Part shown: piece after piece, positions 25,954 to 37,264 of the stretch
Position numbering within the stretch: position 1 is the first letter of the stretch
Layout of the letters: the number at the start of each line of letters is the position of its first letter
Origin: Hymenobacter sp. CRA2
Lineage (GTDB): Bacteria; Bacteroidota; Bacteroidia; Cytophagales; Hymenobacteraceae
Direction: 5' to 3'
DNA: 64,000 nucleotides
NCBI RefSeq assembly: GCF_002007105.1
Contig: NZ_MVBC01000021.1
Location: 20,318 to 84,317, forward strand
The notes under the pieces: generated by a model
Databases searched by the model: none
The model's input: the letters and a program-made list of their open reading frames with translations, nothing else
Told to the model about the DNA's origin: nothing
Position numbers and translations under genes: made by a program

Positions 25954-26745
25954 TTAGTAGAAACGCGAGTGATGACGTTCCCAGTATTTTAACAGCAGGA
26001 AGCCGAACAACATTCCGCCGAGGTGGGCGAAGTGGGCTACCGTATCGCCGGGCGCCCGCTGAATACCTCCATACAGCTCGTACAGTCCGTACAGCGCGAC
26101 GAAGTATTTGGCCTTAATAGGAAAGGGGAAAAACAGGAGCATCAGCTCGGTGTTGGGGAAAAGATAGGCAAAAGCCAATAGAATCCCGAACAGCGCCCCG
26201 GAGGCCCCCACCATGGGTACGTTGTTGCTGGCTTGGTAGATTTCATCGACGGTGCGGATGGCGCTCTGCTGCAGGCGCGCATCGTCCGGCGTTCTGCGCA
26301 GGGCATTGGCTACTACGGCCGCGTCGTCGAAAGCCTCGGGGTAATAGTTGCGGAAGAAGTCGCTGTAGCCCACCGCCGAGGGTGCTTCCAGAAACGCATC
26401 CCGGTCCTGGCGCATGTGCGAAATTTCGTACTGCCGGATGCCCGAGTAGAGCAGGCCCGCTCCTACCCCGCACACCAGCCAGAACACCAGGAAGCGCTGC
26501 GCGCCCCAGCGCATTTCCAGCATCGGCCCGAAGGAAAACAAGCCGAACATATTGGAAAGCAAGTGCCCGAATCCCGCGTGCAGAAACATGTAGGTCACGT
26601 GCTGAAAGGGCTGGAAGTACTCCGAGGTCCACGGGTACAGGGCCAGCAGTTTCGGCACGTTGCCCAGCGCCCCCATGGACTCCAGGAACAGCAGGGCGAC
26701 GTTGATGAGCAGCAGGTTGCGCACCATCGGGGTGACGTTGAACAT
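25954..26745 (-). CDS. rhomboid family intramembrane serine protease (upstream of two)
   Basis: 263 residues from the ATG at 26745; the frame is open another 55 codons upstream, but that part is Arg/Cys-rich and unlike the family. Ser182 in VPMVGASGALFG and His241 in AHFAHLGGMLFGF are the catalytic dyad. A 70-residue soluble insertion (about 104-175, acidic, ending in the helix AIRTVDEIYQ) sits between the first transmembrane block and the catalytic Ser segment, a layout I know from other Bacteroidota rhomboids. It is co-transcribed with the second rhomboid. Confidence 0.93.
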   Translation of the reverse strand: MFNVTPMVRNLLLINVALLFLESMGALGNVPKLLALYPWTSEYFQPFQHVTYMFLHAGFGHLLSNMFGLFSFGPMLEMRWGAQRFLVFWLVCGVGAGLLYSGIRQYEISHMRQDRDAFLEAPSAVGYSDFFRNYYPEAFDDAAVVANALRRTPDDARLQQSAIRTVDEIYQASNNVPMVGASGALFGILLAFAYLFPNTELMLLFFPFPIKAKYFVALYGLYELYGGIQRAPGDTVAHFAHLGGMLFGFLLLKYWERHHSRFY

Positions 26746-26980
26746 AAAGCGCAGGTTAAATCCGCTGAATACGGCTGGGTGACTACTGATGTCGACGCTG
26801 CAAAGCCCGTCTTTTCGCGCCGCCACCAGCCTGCATACGCAAAGCCGCGGGGCACAACGGTGCCCAGCACCGCCGCGACGACGGCAACGAAGGTAAAACG
26901 GCGGCACCAACTGCGCTGATTAACCAGCGCAGGCAGGAGCTAAGTAGCTGGAAATATGCCAGGAGGAAAATTTACCAGCC

Positions 26981-29050
26981 TTAGCGCAGGAAGAATTCCT
27001 GCAGCTGATACAGCTCCAGCATTACCAAAGTGCGCTGCCCGTCGGGGGTGTAGCCGGGTGTCTGGCAGGCGAAAAGGCGGTCCACCAGCGCCGTCATTTC
27101 CATCTCGCTGAGGCGGGCCGCAGCGCCGGCGGCCACGCGGTGAGCCAGGGCGCGAGCCAGCTGCTCGCGGCGGTCGAGGCGGGCGCGGCCCACGGGCATA
27201 CGGAACTGCTCCAGCAGGCCTTCCAGCAGCTCTTTCTCGTTGCTGCGGGCCGGCACGTCGACGGGCAGACCTTCAACCACGATGGTGTTGGGGCCGAATT
27301 CATTGAAGCGGAAGCCCAGCGCGTGCAGCTCGGTAGTGACTTCGCGCAGCACGGTGTAGTCGGCGGGCGAGAAAGACACAGTGCGCGGAAACAGCAGCGT
27401 CTGCGAAGAACTATTTTCCTGCGCCGCGGCGCGCTGATACTGCTCGTAGAGAATCCGTTCCCGCGCCGCCAGGTGGTCAATCAGCATCAGCCCCGACTTC
27501 ACCGGCACCAGCACGTACTGCTGCACCTGCACGGCGCGGCGGCCCGGTACCGCCGCTTCAGCGCTCAAAGCTCCTGCCCCTGCGCCGGCGTGCGTGAGCG
27601 GCAACTCAGGGGCGGGAGCGGCCATAGCCGCAGAGGGCGGCGCCGTGGGCACAGCCGGCACCACGGGCAAATCGGGCACCAATGCGGCCACCGCCGTTAC
27701 GGGCAGCACCGGAATCATGGGCAGCGGCTCGGGCTTGGCATCGGGAGCTTCGGCCTCGATGTCTTCGAGGGCGCCGGGCTGGCTGAGCGAGCGGTAGAAG
27801 TCTTCCAGCGCCTTGCGGGCCTGCTCGGTGGGGCGCGGCGTGAGCGGCTTTTCGTCGACTCCGCCGCGGCTGCCGGTGCCGCGCGACTGGCGGGCGGGCG
27901 TAGCCGCAGCGGCCATGGCCGCGGCCAGGGCGCCGCCTTCGCGGCCTGCGTCGAGGCCGGCGTCATCATCGGCGCCCGCAAACTCGGAGCGGGTGCTGGT
28001 GCGCAGGCCGGACAGCGGGGCAAAGTTCACGTCGCTTTCAAAGTCGAGCGAGGGCGCCATGTTGTGCAGGCCCAGCGCCTGCTTCACGGCGGCGCGCATG
28101 ATGGCGTACACGGTTTTCTCGTCCTCGAACTTGATTTCCGTCTTCGTCGGGTGCACGTTGATGTCGATGGCCTTGGGGTCCAGCTCCAGGAAGAGCACGT
28201 AGAACGGGTGCGTTTCCTTGGGCAGCAGCCCCTCGTAGGCGGCCAGCACGGCGTGGTTCAGGTACGCCGAACGGATAAAGCGGCCGTTGACGAAGAAGAA
28301 CTGGTCGCCGCGGCTTTTCTTGGCCGAAGCCGGCTTGCCGATGTAGCCCTTCACCGAGATGAACGGCGTGACTTCCTCCACCAGCGCCAGCTGCTCCTTG
28401 TAGCTGTTGCCGAGCAGCTGCACCACGCGCTGGCTGAGCTTGCCGGCGGGCAGGTTGAATACCTCCAAATCGTTCTGGTAGAGCGAGAAGCTCACGTTCG
28501 ACTTTGACAGGGCCACGTGCTGAAACTCGTCCAGAATGTGGCGCATCTCCACCGCGTTGCTCTTGAGGAAGTTGCGGCGCGCCGGCACGTTGTAGAACAG
28601 GTTCTTGACGGCAATGCTGGTGCCGTCGGGGCAGGCTGTGGGTTGCTGTTTCACCACTTGCGAGCCTTCCACCAGCAGCTGGGTACCGGTGTCCTGGGCG
28701 CGCAGCTTGGTTTTGATTTCGACCTGGGCCACGGCCGCAATGGAGGCCAGCGCCTCGCCGCGGAAGCCCAGGGTCCGGATCTGGAACAGGTCCTCCGTCG
28801 TGCGGATCTTGCTGGTGGCGTGGCGCTCCAGGCTCATGCGCGCATCCGTAGCCGACATGCCCGAGCCGTTGTCGACCACCTGCACCAGCTGCTTGCCGGC
28901 TTCCTTCACGATGAGCTGAATCTGGGTGGCGCCCGCGTCGACGGCGTTTTCCAGCAGCTCCTTTACCACCGAAGCCGGGCGTTGCACGACCTCGCCGGCG
29001 GCAATCTGGTTGGCGAGGTACTCGGGTAGCAGTTGAATAATGTCGGACAT
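26981..29050 (-). CDS. mutL: DNA mismatch repair protein MutL
   Basis: 689 residues. N-terminal GHKL ATPase: VVQRPASVVKELLENAVDAG, DNGSGM and TLGFRGEALASIAAV. The transducer domain holds FFVNGRFIRS and DINVHPTKTEIKFE. A Pro/Ala-rich linker (about 350-495) leads to the C-terminal dimerisation domain. There the endonuclease motif DQHAxxE is altered to DHLAARERILYE (from Asp525), the usual ACR/K motif reads ALAHRVAAG, and the CPHGRP motif reads TPDGQRT. The final FFLR is intact. Whether this MutL still nicks DNA is doubtful. Confidence 0.95.
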   Translation of the reverse strand: MSDIIQLLPEYLANQIAAGEVVQRPASVVKELLENAVDAGATQIQLIVKEAGKQLVQVVDNGSGMSATDARMSLERHATSKIRTTEDLFQIRTLGFRGEALASIAAVAQVEIKTKLRAQDTGTQLLVEGSQVVKQQPTACPDGTSIAVKNLFYNVPARRNFLKSNAVEMRHILDEFQHVALSKSNVSFSLYQNDLEVFNLPAGKLSQRVVQLLGNSYKEQLALVEEVTPFISVKGYIGKPASAKKSRGDQFFFVNGRFIRSAYLNHAVLAAYEGLLPKETHPFYVLFLELDPKAIDINVHPTKTEIKFEDEKTVYAIMRAAVKQALGLHNMAPSLDFESDVNFAPLSGLRTSTRSEFAGADDDAGLDAGREGGALAAAMAAAATPARQSRGTGSRGGVDEKPLTPRPTEQARKALEDFYRSLSQPGALEDIEAEAPDAKPEPLPMIPVLPVTAVAALVPDLPVVPAVPTAPPSAAMAAPAPELPLTHAGAGAGALSAEAAVPGRRAVQVQQYVLVPVKSGLMLIDHLAARERILYEQYQRAAAQENSSSQTLLFPRTVSFSPADYTVLREVTTELHALGFRFNEFGPNTIVVEGLPVDVPARSNEKELLEGLLEQFRMPVGRARLDRREQLARALAHRVAAGAAARLSEMEMTALVDRLFACQTPGYTPDGQRTLVMLELYQLQEFFLR

Positions 29051-29098
29051 GGCAGCACACGAACCGCCGAGGTGGCGGCGTTAGTTTTCACAGCAGCG

Positions 29099-29106
29099 CA
29101 AAGGTA
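29099..29106 (-). promoter_or_regulatory. promoter -7 box of mutL
   Basis: The reverse strand reads TACCTTTG, with 48 bases before the mutL ATG. Confidence 0.5.
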
Positions 29107-29277
29107 CGGCAGCCGGCCGGGCCTTGCTGCTATATAGCCGGCCTTTGCGCGGGCGGCTGGATTCTGACCGCAGCCCGATCGGAATATTTCCGGAACCCTG
29201 CACTGGCCGGAACCTCCAACGCGTGCCCGCTGTCATTGGCACGGGCTTCGCATCAATCCCCCACCGGAAATAATGCG

Positions 29278-29285
29278 TAAGTTTG
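29278..29285 (+). promoter_or_regulatory. possible promoter -7 box of the GH3 fusion gene
   Basis: TAAGTTTG matches TAnnTTTG. It would give an untranslated leader of about 180 bases. Confidence 0.35.
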
Positions 29286-29470
29286 TGGTCAGCTTTTGCT
29301 TGCGGGCTCGCGCCCCGGGCAAAGCCGGCCGCCGTCTTCCGGGCTACGGCCGGTTATTTCCGCTCCGCGTGTCAGCGCCCTTCCCCGGCGGCTTCGGCCG
29401 TCGCCGAAGGGCGTCGGCGCAGGCGGCGGAGTTGACCATTTTACCATACGCGACACGACTCAGAAGGCCA

Positions 29471-32446
<2,976 letters not shown>

Positions 32447-32517
32447 ACTGCTAACGAGGAATTGGTTGACTTGAGGGGGAGCATTTCTATGTGGTGTGGA
32501 ACAAGCAACCCCTTGAC

Positions 32518-32556
32518 CGACGCGCTGTCCCTGACCAGGACAGCGCGTTCTTTTTT
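32518..32556 (+). terminator. terminator after the GH3 fusion gene
   Basis: Eleven-bp arms 32520-32530 and 32538-32548 (ACGCGCTGTCC and complement), then C and six T. Confidence 0.85.
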
Positions 32557-32717
32557 GCCCTACAGCCCACGTCATGCCCAACTGTGGCTACCCAATTCGG
32601 TGCCGGATTACGTATCCATTAAGCCCGGCAGAATTTTAGCCGTTTTGCCAACTTGCCGCCGCTTGCGCGGTTAAGCTGCAAATCTTCTTCTCTCCTCCCT
32701 CAGCCGCCCCACCCTGT

Positions 32718-33857
32718 ATGAACATTGGCATTGTCTGTTACCCCACCTTTGGCGGCTCGGGTGTCGTCGCGACGGAGCTGGGCAAGGCCCTGGCCGAGAA
32801 GGGCCACCGCGTGCACTTCATCACCTACAGCCAGCCGGTGCGGCTGAGCTTCGTCAACGAAAACCTCTTCTACCACGAGGTCTTCGTGCCCTCCTACCCC
32901 TTGTTCCAGTTTCCGCCCTACGAGCTGGCGCTGGCCTCCAAGATGGTCGACATCGTGCAGAACGAAAAGCTCGACGTGCTGCACGTGCACTACGCCATTC
33001 CGCACGCCTCGGCGGCCTACATGGCCAAGCAGATTCTGCGTACCAAGGGCATCAATATCCCGGTCATCACCACGTTGCACGGCACCGATATTACGCTGGT
33101 GGGCAAAGACGCCTCGTTCGAGCCGGTGGTAACGTTCAGCATCAACCAATCGGACGCTGTAACCTCGGTTTCGGCGGACCTCAAGGACGAAACCTATCAG
33201 TACTTCGCCGTCGAGAAGGAAATTGAGGTCATTCCTAACTTCATCAACCTGGAGCGTTTCAAGAAGCAGCCCAAGGAGCATTTCCGCGCCGCCATTGCGC
33301 CAGAGGGCGAAAAGCTGCTCATCCACACCTCCAACTTCCGCTCCGTCAAGCGCGTCGACGACGTGGTGCACATCTTCGACGGGGTGCGCCAGCAGATTCC
33401 GGCCAAGCTGCTGCTCGTGGGCGATGGGCCTGACCGCCCGCGCATCGAGAAGCTGTGCCGGGAGCTGAACCTGAGCAGCCACGACGTGCGCTTCCTGGGC
33501 AAGCTCGAAGCCGTGGAGGAAGTGCTCAGCGTGTCGGACCTGTTCCTGATGCCTTCGGAGAAGGAGAGCTTCGGCCTGGCGGCGCTGGAGGCCATGTCCT
33601 GCGAGGTGCCCGTCATCAGCACCAACGCCGGCGGCATTCCGGAACTGAACGTGGACGGTGTCACCGGCTTCGTGAGCAACGTGGGCGACGTAGCCAGCAT
33701 GGTCAAAAATGCCCTCTACGTGCTCGACGACGCCAACCTATCTCGTTTCAAAGCAGCAGCCCGTGCCCGTGCCGAGGAGTTTGCCGTGGAGAACATCCTG
33801 CCCCGCTACGAGGCCTGCTACCAGCGGGCCATTGACGCGGTAATGGCCGGGGTGTAG
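32718..33857 (+). CDS. bshA: N-acetyl-alpha-D-glucosaminyl L-malate synthase BshA
   Basis: 379 residues, GT4 (GT-B) glycosyltransferase that makes the first intermediate of the thiol bacillithiol from UDP-GlcNAc and malate. BshA hallmarks: MNIGIVCYPTFGGSGVVATE at the start, HVHYAIPHASAAYMAKQI, TLHGTDITLVG, and the retaining-GT motif SEKESFGLAALEAMSCEVP. It is very close to family length. bshB and bshC are not in the window, so the pathway genes are scattered. It converges with a reverse-strand gene across a terminator nested in an inverted repeat. Confidence 0.95.
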   Translation: MNIGIVCYPTFGGSGVVATELGKALAEKGHRVHFITYSQPVRLSFVNENLFYHEVFVPSYPLFQFPPYELALASKMVDIVQNEKLDVLHVHYAIPHASAAYMAKQILRTKGINIPVITTLHGTDITLVGKDASFEPVVTFSINQSDAVTSVSADLKDETYQYFAVEKEIEVIPNFINLERFKKQPKEHFRAAIAPEGEKLLIHTSNFRSVKRVDDVVHIFDGVRQQIPAKLLLVGDGPDRPRIEKLCRELNLSSHDVRFLGKLEAVEEVLSVSDLFLMPSEKESFGLAALEAMSCEVPVISTNAGGIPELNVDGVTGFVSNVGDVASMVKNALYVLDDANLSRFKAAARARAEEFAVENILPRYEACYQRAIDAVMAGV

Positions 33858-33879
33858 CAAACCTCCGGTTCATCCCGCT

Positions 33880-34110
33880 ATCATTGCAAGGAGGCACGAC
33901 ATTCCGCGCATCAAGCGGCGTCAATCCTTCCTCTAGTAGTACCGACGGCGCAATACTTACTAACCGAAAACAGCACCGCCCGAAACCTTGCATCTGAGGT
34001 TCCGGGCGGTGCTGTTTTTAGGCTACTGCCAATTGAGCCGTTTCTACCGCGAAAGGCAGGATTGGCTACACCTTCCTGCGGTTGCTCTGTCGTGCCTCCT
34101 CGCAATGACA
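33880..34110. repeat. large inverted repeat with GTCATTGCGAGG-type ends around a terminator
   Basis: The left end TCATTGCAAGGAGGCACGAC (33881-33900) is inverted at GTCGTGCCTCCTCGCAATGA (34089-34108) with one mismatch. Inner parts pair more weakly, including GTCAATCC/GGATTGGC. The 230-bp unit fills the gap between the converging bshA and 34129 genes and encloses the terminator. Confidence 0.75.
33967..34020. terminator. bidirectional terminator between bshA and the 34129 gene
   Basis: Twenty-one-bp arms 33967-33987 and 33998-34018, one mismatch, ten-base loop, A run on the left and T run on the right. Confidence 0.88.
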
Positions 34111-34128
34111 GCGGGGTGAGCCGCTGGG

Positions 34129-34662
34129 CTAGAACAGCCCCACCGCCTCGCGCTTCACGGTTTCGATGGCGGACGTGGTCGGATCGACTTCGTCGGTGAG
34201 CAGGGCTTCGAGCACGCGCTTGGCCAACTCGGTGCCGCGGGCCTGTTGCTGGTTAGGCAGGGTCTGGTAGGCTTTGTTGATGAGCGTTACGACGCTTTCC
34301 TTGGCCTGCCGCACCTGGGCCCAGGCTTCAGGGCTCATGTAGAGCTGCTGGGAAAGGTTGTGCTCGTACTCGGCCCGGATTTCCTGGATTAGCACGCGAT
34401 GGTACTCGGGAGCCGTCTGGCCAGCCGAGCTGAGGCGCACCATCAGGTTGTTGGGCGTGATGCGCTCCAGCAGCAGGATAACCCGCTCGTAGGCCTGCAG
34501 GCGCAGCGGTAGCGTGGTTTTGGAGCTTTCCAGGCGCAGCTCGATGAGGCGGCGCTGCTGCTCCTTGGTGAGGTACTGCTGGAGGAGGTAGTACACGGTG
34601 CCGGCTACGATGAGCGCGGGAAGGGTAATCTTGAGCAGATCAATGATCAGGGAAGAATCCAT
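34129..34662 (-). CDS. conserved Bacteroidota protein with one N-terminal membrane helix
   Basis: 177 residues. One hydrophobic helix at about 6-26 (IIDLLKITLPALIVAGTVYY), then a charged helical region: QQYLTKEQQRRLIELRLESS and LRLQAYERVILLLERITPNN. The rest is helical with many Glu, Gln and Arg and resembles a family widespread in Bacteroidota without known function. The orientation would put the helical body in the cytosol. It is divergent from the IscA-type gene, with facing TATCTTTG boxes. I cannot assign a role. Confidence 0.8.
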   Translation of the reverse strand: MDSSLIIDLLKITLPALIVAGTVYYLLQQYLTKEQQRRLIELRLESSKTTLPLRLQAYERVILLLERITPNNLMVRLSSAGQTAPEYHRVLIQEIRAEYEHNLSQQLYMSPEAWAQVRQAKESVVTLINKAYQTLPNQQQARGTELAKRVLEALLTDEVDPTTSAIETVKREAVGLF

Positions 34663-34752
34663 GCGGGCAAGAGGCGCAAAAGCTCCGCGCGGGGCGCGAA
34701 GCAGAAAAGGTCAGAAGCAGTACGGGTGAAGCGAGGCGCCGAAGGCGGCCGG

Positions 34753-34760
34753 CAAAGATA
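34753..34760 (-). promoter_or_regulatory. promoter -7 box of the 34129-34662 gene
   Basis: The reverse strand reads TATCTTTG, with 90 bases before the ATG. It faces the forward TATCTTTG at 34824. Confidence 0.55.
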
Positions 34761-34823
34761 TACGTGAACCGGACGCGCGGGGCTACTGTTAAGGGAATGA
34801 TACGGCGAATCGCCCGAGGACAG

Positions 34824-34831
34824 TATCTTTG
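34824..34831 (+). promoter_or_regulatory. promoter -7 box of the IscA-type gene
   Basis: TATCTTTG on the forward strand, 55 bases before the ATG at 34887. It forms a divergent pair with the box at 34753. Confidence 0.55.
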
Positions 34832-34886
34832 TAGTCCGGGCGGATGAGCCCCTTCTTCCGAAGTTCCTACGCAACAACTTTCGACT

Positions 34887-35243
34887 ATGGCAACTGCCAC
34901 GGCTTCCACCAAATTGGCCCCCATCTCGCTGACGCCCCGCGCGCTGGAGGAAGTAAAGAATATCCTGCGCGAGAAGAACGTACCGACCGACTACGGCCTG
35001 CGCGTAGGCGTACAGGGCGGCGGCTGCTCGGGTCTGAGCTACCTGCTGGGCTTTGATAAGGCCAAAGACCAGGACGAAACCTTTGACCTCGACGGCGTGA
35101 TGCTGATCATGGACAAGAAGCACGCGATGTATGTGATGGGAATGGAAGTCGACTTTCAAGACGGCCTGAACGCTCGCGGCTTTATCTTCAACAACCCCCA
35201 AGCCAAGAGCACCTGTGGCTGCGGCTCTTCGTTCTCGGCGTAG
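34887..35243 (+). CDS. HesB/IscA-type iron-sulfur cluster assembly protein
   Basis: 118 residues, an A-type carrier that delivers Fe-S clusters to target proteins. The three ligand cysteines are Cys47 (QGGGCSGLSY), Cys110 and Cys112 (STCGCGSSF). LTPRALEEVKNILRE and GFIFNNPQA are typical. It is a single gene, not in a suf or isc operon here, and closes with a strong terminator. ErpA-, IscA- and SufA-like members cannot be told apart by eye. Confidence 0.93.
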   Translation: MATATASTKLAPISLTPRALEEVKNILREKNVPTDYGLRVGVQGGGCSGLSYLLGFDKAKDQDETFDLDGVMLIMDKKHAMYVMGMEVDFQDGLNARGFIFNNPQAKSTCGCGSSFSA

Positions 35244-35263
35244 TCAGCCCCGGTTTCAGCACC

Positions 35264-35305
35264 AAAAAAGCCCCGGTAACTCGAAAGTTACCGGGGCTTT
35301 TTTCT
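35264..35305 (+). terminator. terminator after the IscA-type gene
   Basis: AAAAAAGCCCCGGTAAC pairs with GTTACCGGGGCTTTTTT around TCGAAA, 20 bp after the stop. Confidence 0.9.
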
Positions 35306-35389
35306 GGGTTTTGGTTTCCTGCGGGAAACCAGCCAGCTTAAAAAGTTGGCTGCGACTACCACGCCTAGCCTTAACTGAGGCCAACCGAG

Positions 35390-35577
35390 CTACTGGATTT
35401 TTTCGCCGCTTATCACTTTCACCGCCGAGCCATCGGCCATGAATAAGGAGCGCGGTGCCTCACTCAGCGGCTCCACGAAGGCTGGTCCGTAAAGCTCTGC
35501 CACGCTGCATCCGGTAATCGAGCACGCGGTTTGCGTTCCAGCGCGGGTGCATCACTTCGTATTGCCCAGGCTGGTTA
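35390..35577 (-). pseudogene. possible decayed coding remnant
   Basis: In the 339-bp gap before the 35583 gene, the reverse strand shows two protein-like segments in different frames: NQPGQYEVMHPRWNANRVL near 35577-35519, and VAELYGPAFVEPLSEAPRSL followed by FMADGSAVKVISGEKIQ-stop ending at 35390. A frame shift between them would explain a broken gene. No start codon or family is recognisable. It may also be chance; 35306-35389 holds nothing I can name. Confidence 0.35.
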
Positions 35578-35582
35578 GTCGC

Positions 35583-36224
35583 TTACTTGCTGAAATCGTA
35601 CGGGTAGCCGATTTCCTGTAAGTCCGCTTCCAGCTGAGCCCAGTCCTCTGTCTCCTCGTTGATGCGCTGCACTGCTTCCTTGGTCAGCACCTCACCGCGG
35701 TACACGCGCGACACGTCGGCTGCATCGATGAGCTGGCGGCCGGTGTCCTCCACAAAGTACTCGTTGGCCCATTCGGTGTAGGCCTCGGGGCGTCCGTCGA
35801 AGAGGTAGAGCATTTCTTCCGAGCCGTCGTCGGCGTTTTCGTCCACCACGCCGGTCTGCCAGCCCTGCGTCGGTGTGTACCACAGGCAAAAGGTGGTACC
35901 GATGGAGGCCACCGGCTCGCCGAACACAAACTCCTCAAAGGCGGCGGGCAGGCCTTGCGTCACCTGCGCCTTATCGGGCTGGGCGTAGCCGTCGATGAAG
36001 CCGTTGATGCAGCAACCCTCGGGCCGGAAGATAACCAGCATTTCGTCGCCTTCGCCGGTATTGAGCTGAAATACGGCTTCGTCGAGTCCCCAGGCCGGGT
36101 CGTAGGAATGGTAGCGGTACTCCCACTCCGGGGAGTTGATGGCGTCGAGCACGGCCATGGCTTTGCAGAGCTGCTGCAGGGCAGCGGCGTCGGGCAGAGC
36201 GGCGTAGTTTTTCGTGGAAATCAT
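35583..36224 (-). CDS. uncharacterised protein
   Basis: 213 residues from the ATG at 36224 (MISTKNYAALPDAAALQQLC); an upstream in-frame GTG/ATG region has no protein-like character. It is acidic, soluble and without a signal peptide. Notable stretches: RYHSYDPAWGLDEAVFQLNTG, GDEMLVIFRPEGCCINGFID and FCLWYTPTQGWQTGV. The pattern of a short helical lead followed by beta strands with Trp/Tyr is reminiscent of SUKH/SMI1-type or immunity-like proteins, but I cannot place it in a family. No toxin gene is adjacent. Confidence 0.7.
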   Translation of the reverse strand: MISTKNYAALPDAAALQQLCKAMAVLDAINSPEWEYRYHSYDPAWGLDEAVFQLNTGEGDEMLVIFRPEGCCINGFIDGYAQPDKAQVTQGLPAAFEEFVFGEPVASIGTTFCLWYTPTQGWQTGVVDENADDGSEEMLYLFDGRPEAYTEWANEYFVEDTGRQLIDAADVSRVYRGEVLTKEAVQRINEETEDWAQLEADLQEIGYPYDFSK

Positions 36225-36298
36225 GGGACAAAAGTCAAGGTAAAAACCGGAAGTGGGGGTACAGGGCCGCCCGCCTTGTACCGGCAAGGGCCCGGCTT

Positions 36299-37183
36299 TT
36301 AGTACGTCTTAATCATATCGGCCGGCACCACCAGCACGTAATCTGCCTTTTTCAGGTTCTCCTTATCCAGCTTCCCCAGTTGCTCCTGCGTCACGGTGCT
36401 GATCGTAAGAATGCGTAGACTGGGCTCGGCCTGGCGGAGGTACCACACGATGCCGTCGTGGTTGTCGGAGTGGTAAGAGCCGTTCAGATGCAGCAGCAGT
36501 TGGCCGGGCTGCCGGCTCTGGCGGATGAAGTGGGCCATGGTAGCATCCTTCAGCGCCTGGGCCTGGATAATGTTGTGCACGCCGGCGGCGTGGCTGGCGT
36601 CGCCGCCGAACATCTGCGCCATGCCCTTGTAGCCGGGCAGCTCGTAATCCACTTTGATGGGCAGCGGAGCCAGCCAGGCTTTTTCAGCAGCGGGCAGGGC
36701 ATCCAGTGCCGTCAGACTGCCCTTGGCCACTTGCTGGGCGTAGCGGCGCGGCACGTTGGTGCCCACCACGCGCAGCTTCTGCTGTCGGGCCAGCTCCAGC
36801 AGGGGCTTGTAGTCGGTGACGTAATTGGGCCAGGGTCGGCTTTGCTCTTCGAAGGCCTTGGCCTCCAGTTCGCCTACGTTGTACTGTTCCACCAGGGGCT
36901 GCACGTCGCGCTCAAACATTTCCAGGCCCAGTACCAGCTGCCCCGCCTTGCGCCGGGCCAGCTCTTTGGCTACCTGCAGCTCCAGCCAGTGCGCCATGGG
37001 GTCGTTGTGCTGCTCGCCGAAGAGCACCACGTCGGCCGCGGCCAGCTCCTTGGTCATTTTGCCGAAGTCCACGGGCTTGCCGTCGGCGGTGAACAGGCGG
37101 TAAGCGGGCCGGTCGTTGGCAGGCTCGGCAGCTTGGGCAGTCATGGTCAGCAGCGCAAGAAGGCAGGCAAGTAAGAGACGCAT
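36299..37183 (-). CDS. ChaN-like haem-binding/TIKI-superfamily secreted protein
   Basis: 294 residues from the ATG at 37183, which starts a signal peptide (MRLLLACLLALLTMTAQAAE). The domain matches ChaN (Cofac_haem_bdg): VVLFGEQHNDPMAHWLELQV at the front, LVLGLEMFERDVQPLVEQY, LRVVGTNVPRRYAQQVA and LHLNGSYHSDNHDGIVWYL. The conserved Glu/His pairs (GEQH, GSYHSDNH) fit the family's metal-dependent fold. It lacks a lipobox, unlike Campylobacter ChaN. Possible roles are haem uptake or proteolysis. A TATCTTGC near-match to a promoter box lies just before the start. Confidence 0.85.
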   Translation of the reverse strand: MRLLLACLLALLTMTAQAAEPANDRPAYRLFTADGKPVDFGKMTKELAAADVVLFGEQHNDPMAHWLELQVAKELARRKAGQLVLGLEMFERDVQPLVEQYNVGELEAKAFEEQSRPWPNYVTDYKPLLELARQQKLRVVGTNVPRRYAQQVAKGSLTALDALPAAEKAWLAPLPIKVDYELPGYKGMAQMFGGDASHAAGVHNIIQAQALKDATMAHFIRQSRQPGQLLLHLNGSYHSDNHDGIVWYLRQAEPSLRILTISTVTQEQLGKLDKENLKKADYVLVVPADMIKTY

Positions 37184-37264
37184 AACGGCAAGATACGCCC
37201 CGCGGCGCGCCGCGGCAGCCAAGTAGCCGCAGTGTTTGTCCAATGACGCTGGCGGTATGGCGCA

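Larger units (their letters stand above)
29051..29470. other. 420-bp intergenic region between divergent mutL and the GH3 fusion gene
   Basis: It holds a reverse-strand promoter box for mutL (29099-29106) and a forward TAAGTTTG (29278-29285). The ~185 bases before the GH3 start form a GC-rich leader with a small hairpin (CTTCGGC/GCCGAAG near 29391-29408). The frame is open upstream of the GH3 start, but its product is basic low-complexity sequence and probably not translated. No RNA gene recognised. Confidence 0.5.

Noticed and set aside
27140..28507. 455-codon forward open frame opposite mutL
   Set aside because: Shadow of mutL in a GC-rich genome; Ala/Gly/Arg/His-rich with no domain.
29273..29470. 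N-terminal extension of the GH3 fusion protein
   Set aside because: Basic low-complexity sequence placed before a good signal anchor; it overlaps the candidate promoter box.
32462..32674. 70-codon forward frame after the GH3 fusion gene
   Set aside because: It spans a strong terminator hairpin and has no protein-like pattern.
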